DNA from: Fimbriimonadales bacterium
GTDB taxonomy: Bacteria > Armatimonadota > Fimbriimonadia > Fimbriimonadales > Fimbriimonadaceae
Direction of reading: 5' to 3'
Length of the DNA stretch: 6,596 bases
Assembly (NCBI GenBank): GCA_026392145.1
Contig: JAPLCS010000076.1
Span: 1-6,596 of the forward strand
The translations under genes and the position numbers were made by a program. This document shows, in pieces, positions 1 to 6,508 of the stretch. Every line of letters begins with the position of its first letter. The first letter of the stretch is position 1. The notes beneath the pieces were generated by a model that was not told the origin of the DNA, searched no databases, and worked only from the letters and a program-made list of their open reading frames with translations.

Positions 1-402
1 ACCGCCCACTAACGCAGGGCGTTGGGGTGGCGGGGGTGAGTGCCAGAAACTTGACGCATCGATGATACCGATGACACGCCGATCGTCGTCTACTGCCAGC
101 AAGAAGGGGTGTGATTCAAGTTGACGGAATGCCTCACCACCGGTTCTATAACCTTCAACGGTGGCTACGTCGGAGATGAATTGAGCGACATCAGCGTGGG
201 TATCTACTCCGCTGCCGATAGCTTGGTGGAGCGATTGTTGGTTGAGGACACCGAGAAGTTGCCCGTTTTCGGTGATGGGCAGGTGGTGGACTCCCTCTTC
301 TCGCATTGTCTGTACCGCCAACAAAAGACTCGCCCCTACTTCTAAAGTTGGAATAGGTCGTGCAATCTGTCCAGCTGGAAGTTGGAAAAGTTGGGAGGTC
401 AT
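1..402 (-). CDS. Tandem CBS-domain protein, N-terminal part (cut by left edge)
   Basis: The minus strand is open for 134 codons from an ATG at 402-400 to the window edge. The translation reads as two CBS repeats. CBS1 covers about residues 10-63 (RPIPTLEVGASL, then HHLPITENGQLLGVL); CBS2 covers about 73-121 (VAQFISDV, then HPFLLAVDDDRRVIGIIDASSFW). The strand-turn pattern 'LPITENGQLLGVL' / 'LLAVDDDRRVIGII' is typical of the family. CBS pairs usually bind adenine nucleotides and regulate an attached or partner protein. A proline-rich stretch (HSPPPPQRP, about 121-129) follows and looks like a linker to a further domain outside the window, so the main activity is unknown. No signal peptide or membrane segment is visible in this part. 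The start has no good Shine-Dalgarno; it was chosen because it is the only ATG ahead of CBS1 and no in-frame stop contradicts it. The gene starts 48 nt beyond the rpsR terminator on the same strand. Confidence 0.8.
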   Translation of the reverse strand, partial: MTSQLFQLPAGQIARPIPTLEVGASLLLAVQTMREEGVHHLPITENGQLLGVLNQQSLHQAIGSGVDTHADVAQFISDVATVEGYRTGGEAFRQLESHPFLLAVDDDRRVIGIIDASSFWHSPPPPQRPALVGG

Positions 403-450
403 AAGATGATGCTTTGGAGAAAGTTCTTTGCGATGGTTGCTAGGGAAATA

Positions 451-490
451 AATTAAAAAGCCTCTCGCATTGGATTCAATGGGAGAGGCT
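451..490 (-). terminator. Rho-independent terminator of rpsR
   Basis: An 8-bp outer stem (459-466 with 483-490, AGCCTCTC/GAGAGGCT) is followed by a single G-G mismatch (467/482) and a 5-bp inner stem (468-472 with 477-481), closing on a 4-nt loop (473-476). Read on the minus strand, the hairpin runs straight into TTTTTAATTT. It lies 20 nt after the rpsR stop codon, in the orientation that would end rpsR transcription. On the plus strand there is no T-run after the hairpin, so it acts in one direction only. Confidence 0.88.
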
Positions 491-510
491 AGTCGACTGA
501 CGATGGGAAT

Positions 511-879
511 TTATTCAGCTGCAGGTGCTGGAGCGGGTGCTTCAGTGTGTCGCTTGGTATATTCTCGTCGCTCGGTGTTCATTTCGGTAACCACGAATGG
601 GATAAGAGCCATTTCTCGTGCTCGCTTGATGGCTTGGGCAACTTGTCGCTGTTGCGACGCGCTGTTGCCGGTTTGTCGGCTAGAAACCATCTTGCCTCGC
701 TCGTTGATGAACTTCTTAAGAAGGGCAACATCTTTGTAGTCCACTACGTGGATTTTGTTGATAGTGAGGTAGCTAACCTTCTTCTTTCGTCGGTTTTTGG
801 GCTTAGACGAAACGTCTGCGTCTTTGTCCAATCCGAGGGCGGCTTCAGCCGAAATTCCGTTCTTTAAATCTTCACTCAT
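511..879 (-). CDS. rpsR: Small ribosomal subunit protein bS18, cysteine-free variant
   Basis: The product is a 122-residue bS18, a 30S platform protein that pairs with bS6. The family core lies at about residues 29-98: [26 protein letters not shown], then the hallmark [19 protein letters not shown]. Typical bS18 is 70-90 residues. This one adds about 28 charged residues at the N-terminus and a Pro-Ala tail ([11 protein letters not shown]). Positions that are Cys in zinc-binding homologues (KVCYFC and TGTC patterns) are here Ser36, Thr39 and Ser73, so this is a C-minus form. I place the start at the ATG at 879-877, because AGGAG lies 9 nt upstream (893-889). A TTG further upstream (903) would put that Shine-Dalgarno inside the gene. 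The usual neighbours rpsF, ssb and rplI are absent: rpsR is alone, with its own promoter and terminator. Confidence 0.95.
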   Translation of the reverse strand: MSEDLKNGISAEAALGLDKDADVSSKPKNRRKKKVSYLTINKIHVVDYKDVALLKKFINERGKMVSSRQTGNSASQQRQVAQAIKRAREMALIPFVVTEMNTERREYTKRHTEAPAPAPAAE

Positions 880-888
880 GCTCTTGGT

Positions 889-893
889 CTCCT
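889..893 (-). promoter_or_regulatory. Shine-Dalgarno of rpsR
   Basis: AGGAG on the minus strand lies 9 nt before the ATG at 879. It decides the start in favour of ATG over the in-frame TTG at 903. It is one of only two strong ribosome binding sites in the window. Confidence 0.8.
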
Positions 894-896
894 GCG

Positions 897-910
897 GGGG
901 CAAATGCCCC
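897..910 (-). other. GC-rich hairpin in the rpsR leader
   Basis: A 5-bp all-GC stem (897-901 GGGGC with 906-910 GCCCC) closes on a 4-nt A/T loop (902-905). It sits 3 nt upstream of the rpsR Shine-Dalgarno in the predicted 5' leader. An alternative register gives a C-G plus four G-C pairs. There is no T-run after it, so it is not a terminator. It could be a translational control element, as leaders of ribosomal protein genes often are, but the sequence alone does not prove a role. Confidence 0.4.
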
Positions 911-926
911 GAGCGGTTGAACCTAT

Positions 927-935
927 ATTATGGCA
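927..935 (-). promoter_or_regulatory. Candidate extended -10 promoter for rpsR
   Basis: On the minus strand TGC-CATAAT fits an extended -10 element (TGn followed by five of six TATAAT bases), within an AT-rich stretch that includes AAATTTTTG upstream. No good -35 hexamer is found at 16-18 nt, which extended -10 promoters can tolerate. It would place transcription start near 920-917 and give an rpsR leader of about 40 nt. The position, between the transporter stop and rpsR, fits independent transcription of rpsR. Confidence 0.5.
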
Positions 936-949
936 CAAAAATTTAGCAC

Positions 950-2929
950 TTAGCTCGCTACGTGAATGACGGGACGTAACTCCACTTGGGTGTCCACTCT
1001 TCGGATGATTTCTCGAGTGAGGGGAGCGATGTCACCCTCGCCCGAAAAGAGGAACTTGACTAAGTAAGCACCGGGCCCGCGCTCTCCCCAGTTAAAGTAA
1101 GCGTGTGGTCGCTTGCCGGTGAGTTTGCCCATGTGGAGCAGAAGTGCCGCCAGAGAGTTAGGCACCGCCACACCGGTTGCTCTCAGTACTCGATAGCCCT
1201 CTACTTCATGGCCGCGAACTTTGACCTGGCCGATGAAGTTTGAAGCATCTTGGATGGTGATCTCAATGAAGAGGATTTGTTCGTTGTCAGGAATGTCGTG
1301 GTCTCGACGAGTCTCCATTTCTTTACGATTGTATTCGGATTTATCCTTCGTTTCGGGTCGGTTGGGGATGATTCGAATGGTATCGCCTTTTTCGACGGCT
1401 TCTTGTACGAACTGGAGTGCTCTGAGGTCAAGCTCAACACTATCGACTCGAAGTTCTAGCGTTCGCCAGATTCGTGAGACAAAGGATATCAGGATAATGC
1501 CGGCGATAAAACAGACGGCGATTTTGATTCCTTCTGGCTTTTCGATAATGTTGACAATGGTCGTGTAGATGAAGATGGTCGAAATAGTGCCGTAAATCCA
1601 CTTGGTTCCTCGTTGCTTTTTGCGCGTGGATATGGTTGCGGCAACAGCGGCAGAGGTCATGAGAACCAAGACGCCAGTTGCGTAGGCTCCACCCTGTGCT
1701 TCTACCGATGCTTTGAAAATAAAGGTAACGAGGAGCGAAATAGCAACAAAGATGAGTACCAGTGGTCGGTTTGCCTTAGTCCATTCCGGGGCCATTCCAA
1801 ATTTTGGAAGGTAGCGAGGGACAAGATTAAGAAGTCCAGCCATTGCGGAAGCACCCGCAAAGAGGAGGATCAAGATGGTTGAGATGTCGTAGGCGATACC
1901 AAAGTTGTTGCCATAGAACTTGTAGGCAAGGTAGGCGAGTGCTCGTTCGTGGGCAGCACCACCCTTATCGAATTCGCTTGCAGGAATCAGCGTGGTGGTA
2001 ATGATCGAAGAGCAGATGAGGAGGACGCTCATGATGAGCGCTGCCGAGAGCAAAAGCTTTCGGGTGTTGCGAATTCGTCCCACGGGATTTTCTTCGGTGT
2101 CTCGTTTGTCTCCCTTGACGAGTGTCATGACAGAGACCCCAGTTTCAAATCCAGATAGTCCGAGTGCCAACTTGGGGAAGAGTAGCGCGGCTACCAGGAA
2201 AATAGTCATTGGGTTTCCGTTGTTGTATTTCGGAACCATTAACTGGGCCTTACAAGCAGTGAGGACTTCGGGATGGGTGAATACTTCCTCCAGACCTCGG
2301 AATATAACCATGGCATTGAGTCCAAGGTACGCAACAACGAGTACCACGGCAATTCCAATTGCCTCTTTGAAGCCCTTGAGAAATACAAGACCGAGAATCC
2401 CGATGAATACACATGTCACCAAGACCTTGTGATTGTCTAGGTGGGCGTATTGACGTACAAAGGCATTGTCGATGAGGTGAACCGCTCCATCAGCCGCCGA
2501 CAGTGTGATGGTGATTATGAAGTCAGTAGCGGCAAAACCCAGGAGCAAAAGCACAAAAAGTTTGCTTTGCCACCATGTCAGGAGCTTTTGGAGCATGGAG
2601 ATTGACCCTTCTCCGTGGGGGCTCTCTTTGGATACTTTCGAGTAGACCGGATACGCTCCGAACAAGGTCAACAAGACAAGAATGATGGTTGCGAAAGGTG
2701 ACAGGTACTGAGCGGCAGCAAACGCAATGTAAGGCTGGTAACCCAAGGTTGAGAAGTAGTCAACCCCGGTAAGACACATAACTTGGTACCAAGGGTGGGT
2801 TTTATGATGTTCCTTGGAGGGTTCTTCTTCGAAAGGCCCTTCGGAATTAGGCACGTGCCCCTCAAGAAGCCATCGCATAAATGGGGAGTGCTTGGTGGCT
2901 TTAAGTGACGATGGAATCTTAATTTCCAT
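950..2929 (-). CDS. APC-superfamily permease with soluble C-terminal domain (putative amino acid transporter)
   Basis: The product is a 659-residue inner-membrane secondary transporter. About 12 hydrophobic segments are visible, near residues 48-72, 75-95, 122-146, 167-187, 188-210, 241-270, 291-314, 343-370, 388-408, 414-434, 444-463 and 466-486. Before TM1 a charged cytoplasmic N-terminus leads into [22 protein letters not shown], a signature I associate with a poorly characterised 'amino acid transporter' branch of the APC superfamily. TM3 has [17 protein letters not shown], and TM6 has [12 protein letters not shown], resembling the unwound substrate-binding helix of APC proteins. Residues about 490-659 form a hydrophilic domain of likely cytoplasmic location with alternating strands and helices. 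The substrate is not known: amino acids are the default annotation, but K+ or another solute is possible, as in the related KUP/KimA group. The ATG at 2929 has only a weak purine stretch (GAAAAG) upstream. The gene is divergent from gatB. Confidence 0.85.
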   Translation of the reverse strand: MEIKIPSSLKATKHSPFMRWLLEGHVPNSEGPFEEEPSKEHHKTHPWYQVMCLTGVDYFSTLGYQPYIAFAAAQYLSPFATIILVLLTLFGAYPVYSKVSKESPHGEGSISMLQKLLTWWQSKLFVLLLLGFAATDFIITITLSAADGAVHLIDNAFVRQYAHLDNHKVLVTCVFIGILGLVFLKGFKEAIGIAVVLVVAYLGLNAMVIFRGLEEVFTHPEVLTACKAQLMVPKYNNGNPMTIFLVAALLFPKLALGLSGFETGVSVMTLVKGDKRDTEENPVGRIRNTRKLLLSAALIMSVLLICSSIITTTLIPASEFDKGGAAHERALAYLAYKFYGNNFGIAYDISTILILLFAGASAMAGLLNLVPRYLPKFGMAPEWTKANRPLVLIFVAISLLVTFIFKASVEAQGGAYATGVLVLMTSAAVAATISTRKKQRGTKWIYGTISTIFIYTTIVNIIEKPEGIKIAVCFIAGIILISFVSRIWRTLELRVDSVELDLRALQFVQEAVEKGDTIRIIPNRPETKDKSEYNRKEMETRRDHDIPDNEQILFIEITIQDASNFIGQVKVRGHEVEGYRVLRATGVAVPNSLAALLLHMGKLTGKRPHAYFNWGERGPGAYLVKFLFSGEGDIAPLTREIIRRVDTQVELRPVIHVAS

Positions 2930-3042
2930 AAGGTCTTTTCTGCAAGATACCGAATCTTAACGTGTTCGGTTGCTATTTTATCGGGAATTTCGTCTTCTGA
3001 ATGGTTACCGGTAAACTGGAAGTTCACAACTGAGAAACCAAA
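2930..3042. promoter_or_regulatory. Divergent intergenic region, transporter / gatB
   Basis: This 113-bp spacer must hold the promoters for both the minus-strand transporter and the plus-strand gene cluster. For the transporter, TAAAAT (2980-2975, minus strand) is a possible -10, but no convincing -35 lies 15-18 nt upstream. For gatB I see no clear hexamer pair. The gatB ATG is preceded by a modest GAG (3032-3034, 8 nt spacing). A perfect 10-bp palindrome lies at 3005-3014. A short AAGAT/ATCTT inverted repeat (2944-2948 and 2954-2958) lies in the transporter leader. No riboswitch is recognised. Confidence 0.45.
3005..3014. repeat. Perfect 10-bp palindrome TTACCGGTAA, possible operator
   Basis: TTACCGGTAA reads the same on both strands and lies in the divergent spacer, 28 nt before the gatB start. 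A dimeric regulator could bind here and control one or both directions. It is short enough to occur by chance and no second copy was seen in the window, so the operator role is a guess. Confidence 0.25.
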
Positions 3043-4485
3043 ATGGCAAATTATCTGTGTAGTGTTGGGATGGAAGTTCATGCTGAACTTTCCACGAATT
3101 CAAAAATGTTCTGCCGATGTCAGGTGGCATTCGGTGGTGAACCCAATACACGAACTTGCCCTGTGTGCCTTGGTTTACCTGGTGCGCTTCCGGTGCCGAA
3201 CCGCGTAGCGATTGAGATGGTCATAAAAACCGCGCTTGCACTCAACTGCAAAATCCCCAAGCGGAGCATCTTCCACCGAAAAAACTATTTTTATCCTGAC
3301 CTTCCGAAGGGTTTCCAAACCTCCCAATACGAAGAGGAGAACCCGTTGGGGTACCACGGATTTCTCGAAATACCGACTCCTGAAGGTGGTGTGAAGCGCG
3401 TTGGAATTCGACGAGTGCACTTGGAAGAGGACACAGGGAAATTGATGCACCTTCCGAGCGGTGGAAGCGGTGTGGACTACAACCGAGCGGGAACGCCGCT
3501 GATGGAAATCGTGACCGATTTCCCACCAGATATCACGAACCCAGACGAGGCAAAAGAGTATCTGACTCAACTGCGACAGATCTTGATTTATCTCAACGTC
3601 TGCGATGGAAAGATGGAGGAAGGTTCATTGCGATGTGAACCTAATATCTCTATTCGGTTGGAAGGTGAAGAAAAGCTTGGAACCAAGACGGAACTTAAAA
3701 ACTTGAACTCTTTCCGATCCGTGCAGATGGGAATTGCGTTCGAAGTACGCCGACAAGCGGCGATGCTGGATCATGGCGAAAAGGTATTGCAAGAAACTCG
3801 CGGATGGAACGAGCAGAAAGAGTCTAGCTTTGCAATGCGGGTGAAGGAAGCTGAAAACGATTACCGCTATTTCCCGTGTCCGGATTTAGTTCCGATGGAG
3901 TTCACCGACGAATACATTGAAGGACTTCGAGCGAACTTGCCAGAGCTACCTTTGGCGAAATTGCGAAGATATCAGTCTGAGTATGGTCTCAACGACTATG
4001 ATGCTAATTTGCTGGTCGCGGACCGAGACTGGGCTTACTGGTTTGAAGCGGCGGTTGCCGAGGGCGGTGATCCTAAAGCGATTTGTAATTGGATGAACAG
4101 CGACTTCGCGAAGATGCTGAATGAGGAAGGTAAGACGGCAACCGAGAGCAATATCACCCCTGCTCATCTGGTCGAGTTAACCAAACTGATTGCGGACGGC
4201 ACGATTAGTGGAAAGATAGCGAAGAAGATTTTTGCGGAATCTTATTCCACCGGCAAGATGCCCAAAGCATTGGTCAGTGAAAGTGGAGCTACCCAGATTA
4301 CGGACACAGATTCGATTCGTGCGATAGTGGTTGAGGTGCTAGGAGCGAACCCAGACGTGGTTGCAAAATACCTTTCTGGCCAGGTTTCGGTGAAAGGGTT
4401 CTTGGTTGGACAAATCATGAAGCAAAGTCAGGGTCGGGCGAACCCTGGTGTGGTGCAGTCCCTGTTGGATGAGTTACTCAAGTAG
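3043..4485 (+). CDS. gatB: Asp-tRNA(Asn)/Glu-tRNA(Gln) amidotransferase subunit B
   Basis: GatB is the tRNA-binding and kinase/transamidase subunit of GatCAB. It converts mischarged Glu-tRNA(Gln) and/or Asp-tRNA(Asn) to the correct aminoacyl-tRNA in the cytoplasm, using ammonia from GatA. At 480 residues it has the family's usual length. Visible motifs are GMEVHAEL (9-16); Cys24, Cys26, Cys39 and Cys42 in a CxC/CxxC arrangement like the GatB zinc site; [12 protein letters not shown] (79-90); HLEEDTGKL (126-134); [14 protein letters not shown] (145-158); [13 protein letters not shown] (193-205); ETRGW (251-255); and DYRYFP (273-278). The C-terminal helical YqeY-like tail domain (about 335-480) ends in the typical GRANPGVV...LLDELL. 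The gene looks complete and intact. gatA and gatC are not in the window, so the complex is encoded at more than one locus or beyond the window. It heads the plus-strand cluster. Confidence 0.98.
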   Translation: MANYLCSVGMEVHAELSTNSKMFCRCQVAFGGEPNTRTCPVCLGLPGALPVPNRVAIEMVIKTALALNCKIPKRSIFHRKNYFYPDLPKGFQTSQYEEENPLGYHGFLEIPTPEGGVKRVGIRRVHLEEDTGKLMHLPSGGSGVDYNRAGTPLMEIVTDFPPDITNPDEAKEYLTQLRQILIYLNVCDGKMEEGSLRCEPNISIRLEGEEKLGTKTELKNLNSFRSVQMGIAFEVRRQAAMLDHGEKVLQETRGWNEQKESSFAMRVKEAENDYRYFPCPDLVPMEFTDEYIEGLRANLPELPLAKLRRYQSEYGLNDYDANLLVADRDWAYWFEAAVAEGGDPKAICNWMNSDFAKMLNEEGKTATESNITPAHLVELTKLIADGTISGKIAKKIFAESYSTGKMPKALVSESGATQITDTDSIRAIVVEVLGANPDVVAKYLSGQVSVKGFLVGQIMKQSQGRANPGVVQSLLDELLK

Positions 4486-4533
4486 GTAGAAAGCCGTCAG
4501 TGTGGAATAGTTTTGATGTAGAGTGAAATAACC

Positions 4534-5079
4534 ATGAATCTCATTACCACCGCATCGATTCTGTTGGCGACCCAGACGGGAAGTGCCCCGGTACAAGATC
4601 GGGTGGACGAGATTTGGACTCACGTTGACAATCATATTATTCGCCAAATGGACTTTTGGTTTGATGATGGAGAGTTTCCTGCGAAGGTTGAACTTCTTAA
4701 GGTTCAGGTTGCGTACGAGTCGAGCTATGAGAATGTGACCAACTTGGGTTGGATGCTTGAGAATATCGACCGATATGACTTGGTACCTCCTGTGTATCTG
4801 AAGTACCAAAAGGATCATCCCGAAGATCCCGATGCGTGTTATCCACTAGGATGGCATTACTTTTTGCTGAGGAATTGGCAGAAAGTCATAGAGGTGTTGG
4901 AGCCTTCATTGAAGCGGAATCCTACACCCAACACCTACCGCACGTTGGCGAAATCGTATGAGCGTGAAAAGAAGTACCAGGATGCAATTCGCATTTGGGA
5001 AATGCAACTGAAGCGATGGCCAGACGACATACCGTGTAAGGCGAATATTGAGCGGGTTAAGAAAAAGATTGGCGGCTGA
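4534..5079 (+). CDS. Small TPR-repeat protein
   Basis: The product is a 181-residue protein built mostly of tetratricopeptide-like helical repeats, a protein-protein interaction fold. Three 34-residue units can be laid out: about 65-98 (NLGWMLENIDRYDLVPPVYLKYQKDHPEDP), 100-133 (YPLGWHYFLLRNWQKVIEVLEPSLKRNP) and 134-167 (YRTLAKSYEREKKYQDAIRIWEMQLKRWPDD). The second and third have the usual small-residue and end-of-repeat proline pattern. The first about 18 residues (MNLITTASILLATQTGSA) are mildly hydrophobic but lack N-terminal positive charge, so they make a weak signal peptide at best. An in-frame TAG five codons upstream makes this ATG the first possible start of its kind; the ribosome binding site is weak. 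It lies 48 nt after gatB, so co-transcription is likely. Its partner and function are unknown. Confidence 0.8.
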   Translation: MNLITTASILLATQTGSAPVQDRVDEIWTHVDNHIIRQMDFWFDDGEFPAKVELLKVQVAYESSYENVTNLGWMLENIDRYDLVPPVYLKYQKDHPEDPDACYPLGWHYFLLRNWQKVIEVLEPSLKRNPTPNTYRTLAKSYEREKKYQDAIRIWEMQLKRWPDDIPCKANIERVKKKIGG

Positions 5080-5115
5080 CCTGACTGGCTTGCCATTAAG
5101 GCGACCAACACGCCA

Positions 5116-5130
5116 AGTACGAGCAGTACT
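5116..5130 (+). repeat. Inverted repeat just before the DUF167 start
   Basis: AGTAC (5116-5120) and GTACT (5126-5130) are perfect arms around the 5-nt GAGCA. The structure ends 3 nt before the ATG at 5134 and contains the only GAG that could serve as a weak Shine-Dalgarno. If formed in mRNA it would hide the initiation region. The stem is short, so stability is modest and it may be chance. Confidence 0.3.
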
Positions 5131-5133
5131 CCG

Positions 5134-5400
5134 ATGAGATTATTAGTTCGGATTCAGCCAAGGTCCTCTCAGCAAAAGTTGTTGCCCGAGGGGAAGGGAC
5201 TGAAGGCGTGGGTGAACGCGCCTCCGGTGGATGGTGAGGCGAATGCCGCGTTGGTGCTCCTGATTTCCAAGTCGCTAGGAGTGGCTAAGAGTTCGGTGCG
5301 TATTGTCCGAGGCGAAACGAGTCGATTGAAAGAAGTCGAGGTGGACGGATATGAGACCTTTGATGAGGTAGTTCAGAGTCTGGGTGATGGTCAGTCATAA
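5134..5400 (+). CDS. DUF167 / UPF0235 (YggU-like) protein
   Basis: The product is an 88-residue protein of the DUF167 family, a small conserved alpha/beta fold with no established biochemical role. The family signatures are present in order: VRIQPRSSQQKL (5-16), LKAWVNAPPVDGEANAALVLLISKSLGV (23-50, with the hallmark APPVDGEAN), then SSVRIVRGETSRLKEVEV (53-70). Length matches the family. The ATG at 5134 puts the first beta strand (MRLLVRIQP) directly at the N-terminus, as in homologues. The Shine-Dalgarno is poor. The gene lies 54 nt after the TPR gene in the same frame, and 19 nt before the epimerase gene, so it is probably co-transcribed and perhaps translated by re-initiation. Context does not reveal its job: in other bacteria the family is often beside yggT or cell-division genes, neither of which is here. 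Confidence 0.92.
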   Translation: MRLLVRIQPRSSQQKLLPEGKGLKAWVNAPPVDGEANAALVLLISKSLGVAKSSVRIVRGETSRLKEVEVDGYETFDEVVQSLGDGQS

Positions 5401-5419
5401 CTGGTAAATTCAAAGTGAG

Positions 5420-6508
5420 ATGCTTGAAGTAGGTTTCACCAAATTGACATTGCCGAAGCTCTATCCATTGGCGATTAGCCGAGGCACGATGTCTTCTTCG
5501 GACAACTTATTTGTAACGCTTTCGGACGGTGTGCACGTTGGGTTGGGTGAGCATGCTCCGGCGACGGGCAAAGAGTGGACGGCTGACCGAGCTCAGGATC
5601 AACTTTCACGATTTTGTGAGGTCCATTTGAGCCAGATGGCGGAAGTGAATCCGCATGATGTATGGCAAAAACTGCGAGACGAGCAGATCGATCCTCCAGC
5701 GATGGCGGCTCTGGATATTGCGATTTGGGACTTGTTGGCAAAGCGGGCGGGGCTTCCATTGTATGAGATGCTGGGTCTGCCAAAGCGATCGGTGGCAACC
5801 AGTGTGACGATTGGAATCAATCCGCCCGCAGTTACACGGGAGCGAGTTCCAGATATTTTGCGGCGCACCGGGGCAAAGTTTTTGAAGATTAAATTGGGGT
5901 CTCCTGAGGGAAGGGACCATGACAAGGAACACTTTTTGGCGGCGAAAGAGGCATCGGCGGCTTTTGGGTCGGTACTGAGAGTTGACGCGAACGGTGGATG
6001 GAGTGTGGCGGAAGCGATAATGATGATTGAGTGGCTGGAGGCGCAGGGCGTTGACTATGTAGAGCAGCCCCTGGCGGAAGGCAATGAAAGCGGATTGCCC
6101 GAACTCTTTGCCAAGCGAAAGCTCCCTATTTATGTCGATGAATCGTGCCGATGGTCTTCGGATATTCCTAAATGGGCGAGTCATGTGGATGGAATCAACT
6201 TAAAACTGATGAAGTGCGGGGGCATTACTGAAGCTTTGCGAATCGTGGCGACCGCGAGGGCTCATAGGCTCAAGACGATGATTGGTTGCATGAGCGAATC
6301 AAGCGTGGCAATCGCGGCGGGGGCGGCGATTGGGGCTTTATTCGACCATATTGATTTGGATTCCCATTTGAATTTGAACCCAGATCCTGCAGACGGCGCT
6401 CCGATTGTTGAGGGTGTGATTGTTCCTTTGGACGTTCCTGGGCATGGCGGGTTCATGAAAGCCGATTCTGTGAAAGAAGCGGTGATGGAAGAGGGTGGTT
6501 CGTGCTGA
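5420..6508 (+). CDS. Enolase-superfamily epimerase (dipeptide epimerase / N-acetyl-D-Glu racemase type)
   Basis: The 362-residue enzyme belongs to the MLE/mandelate-racemase branch, which inverts an alpha-carbon through two lysines and a Mg2+ ion. The N-terminal capping domain (1 to about 120) has ISRGT and NLFVTLSDG...GLGEHAP. The barrel carries the KxK motif (Lys156, Lys158 in FLKIKLG), metal ligands Asp189 (RVDANGGW), Glu215 (YVEQPL) and Asp240 (YVDES), and the opposite lysine Lys262 (NLKLMKCGG). All catalytic positions are present. Asp312 and Asp314 (IDLDSHL) form the DxD motif that in L-Ala-D/L-Glu epimerase holds the substrate's alpha-ammonium group. That supports a dipeptide substrate such as L-Ala-D-Glu from murein. 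The coupled DUF1611 gene instead suggests N-acetyl-D-glutamate, as in DgcA. Superfamily membership is very secure; the substrate is open. The ATG lies 19 nt after the DUF167 stop with a poor Shine-Dalgarno. Confidence 0.93.
   Translation: MLEVGFTKLTLPKLYPLAISRGTMSSSDNLFVTLSDGVHVGLGEHAPATGKEWTADRAQDQLSRFCEVHLSQMAEVNPHDVWQKLRDEQIDPPAMAALDIAIWDLLAKRAGLPLYEMLGLPKRSVATSVTIGINPPAVTRERVPDILRRTGAKFLKIKLGSPEGRDHDKEHFLAAKEASAAFGSVLRVDANGGWSVAEAIMMIEWLEAQGVDYVEQPLAEGNESGLPELFAKRKLPIYVDESCRWSSDIPKWASHVDGINLKLMKCGGITEALRIVATARAHRLKTMIGCMSESSVAIAAGAAIGALFDHIDLDSHLNLNPDPADGAPIVEGVIVPLDVPGHGGFMKADSVKEAVMEEGGSC
6491..6494 (+). promoter_or_regulatory. Shine-Dalgarno inside the epimerase 3' end, for the next gene
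   Basis: GAGG within AAGAGGGTGG lies 7 nt before the GTG at 6502. It supports the GTG start of the downstream gene over the ATG at 6535, and shows that the downstream gene is translated from a site embedded in the epimerase coding sequence. Confidence 0.6.

Noticed and set aside
121..345. Open plus-strand frame of 74 codons
   Set aside because: It lies antisense to the CBS-domain gene, whose translation has clear family patterns; the plus-strand product resembles nothing I recognise.
470..867. Two plus-strand frames opposite rpsR
   Set aside because: They are antisense to a certain ribosomal protein gene, have no protein-family features, and one begins inside the terminator hairpin.
880..903. 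TTG start extending bS18 by eight residues
   Set aside because: The AGGAG Shine-Dalgarno would fall inside the coding region; the ATG at 879 has correct spacing to it.
940..960. Terminator after the transporter (T-run AAATTTTTG on the minus strand)
   Set aside because: Only a 4-bp TAGC/GCTA stem precedes the T-run; it fits better as the AT-rich upstream part of the rpsR promoter.
2930..3042. c-di-AMP (ydaO-type) or other riboswitch upstream of the transporter
   Set aside because: The spacer is too short for the large ydaO fold and only a weak 5-bp hairpin is seen.
2668..3081. Minus-strand frame of 137 codons spanning the divergent spacer
   Set aside because: It overlaps the start of gatB and the transporter in another frame, and its sequence shows no domain or sensible composition.
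5444..5449. TTGACA, a perfect -35 hexamer
   Set aside because: It lies inside the epimerase coding sequence and no -10-like hexamer follows at 16-18 nt.
5606..6184. Minus-strand frame of 192 codons inside the epimerase gene
   Set aside because: It is antisense to a gene with all catalytic motifs intact; the Arg/His/Gln-rich product is typical of an antisense shadow.
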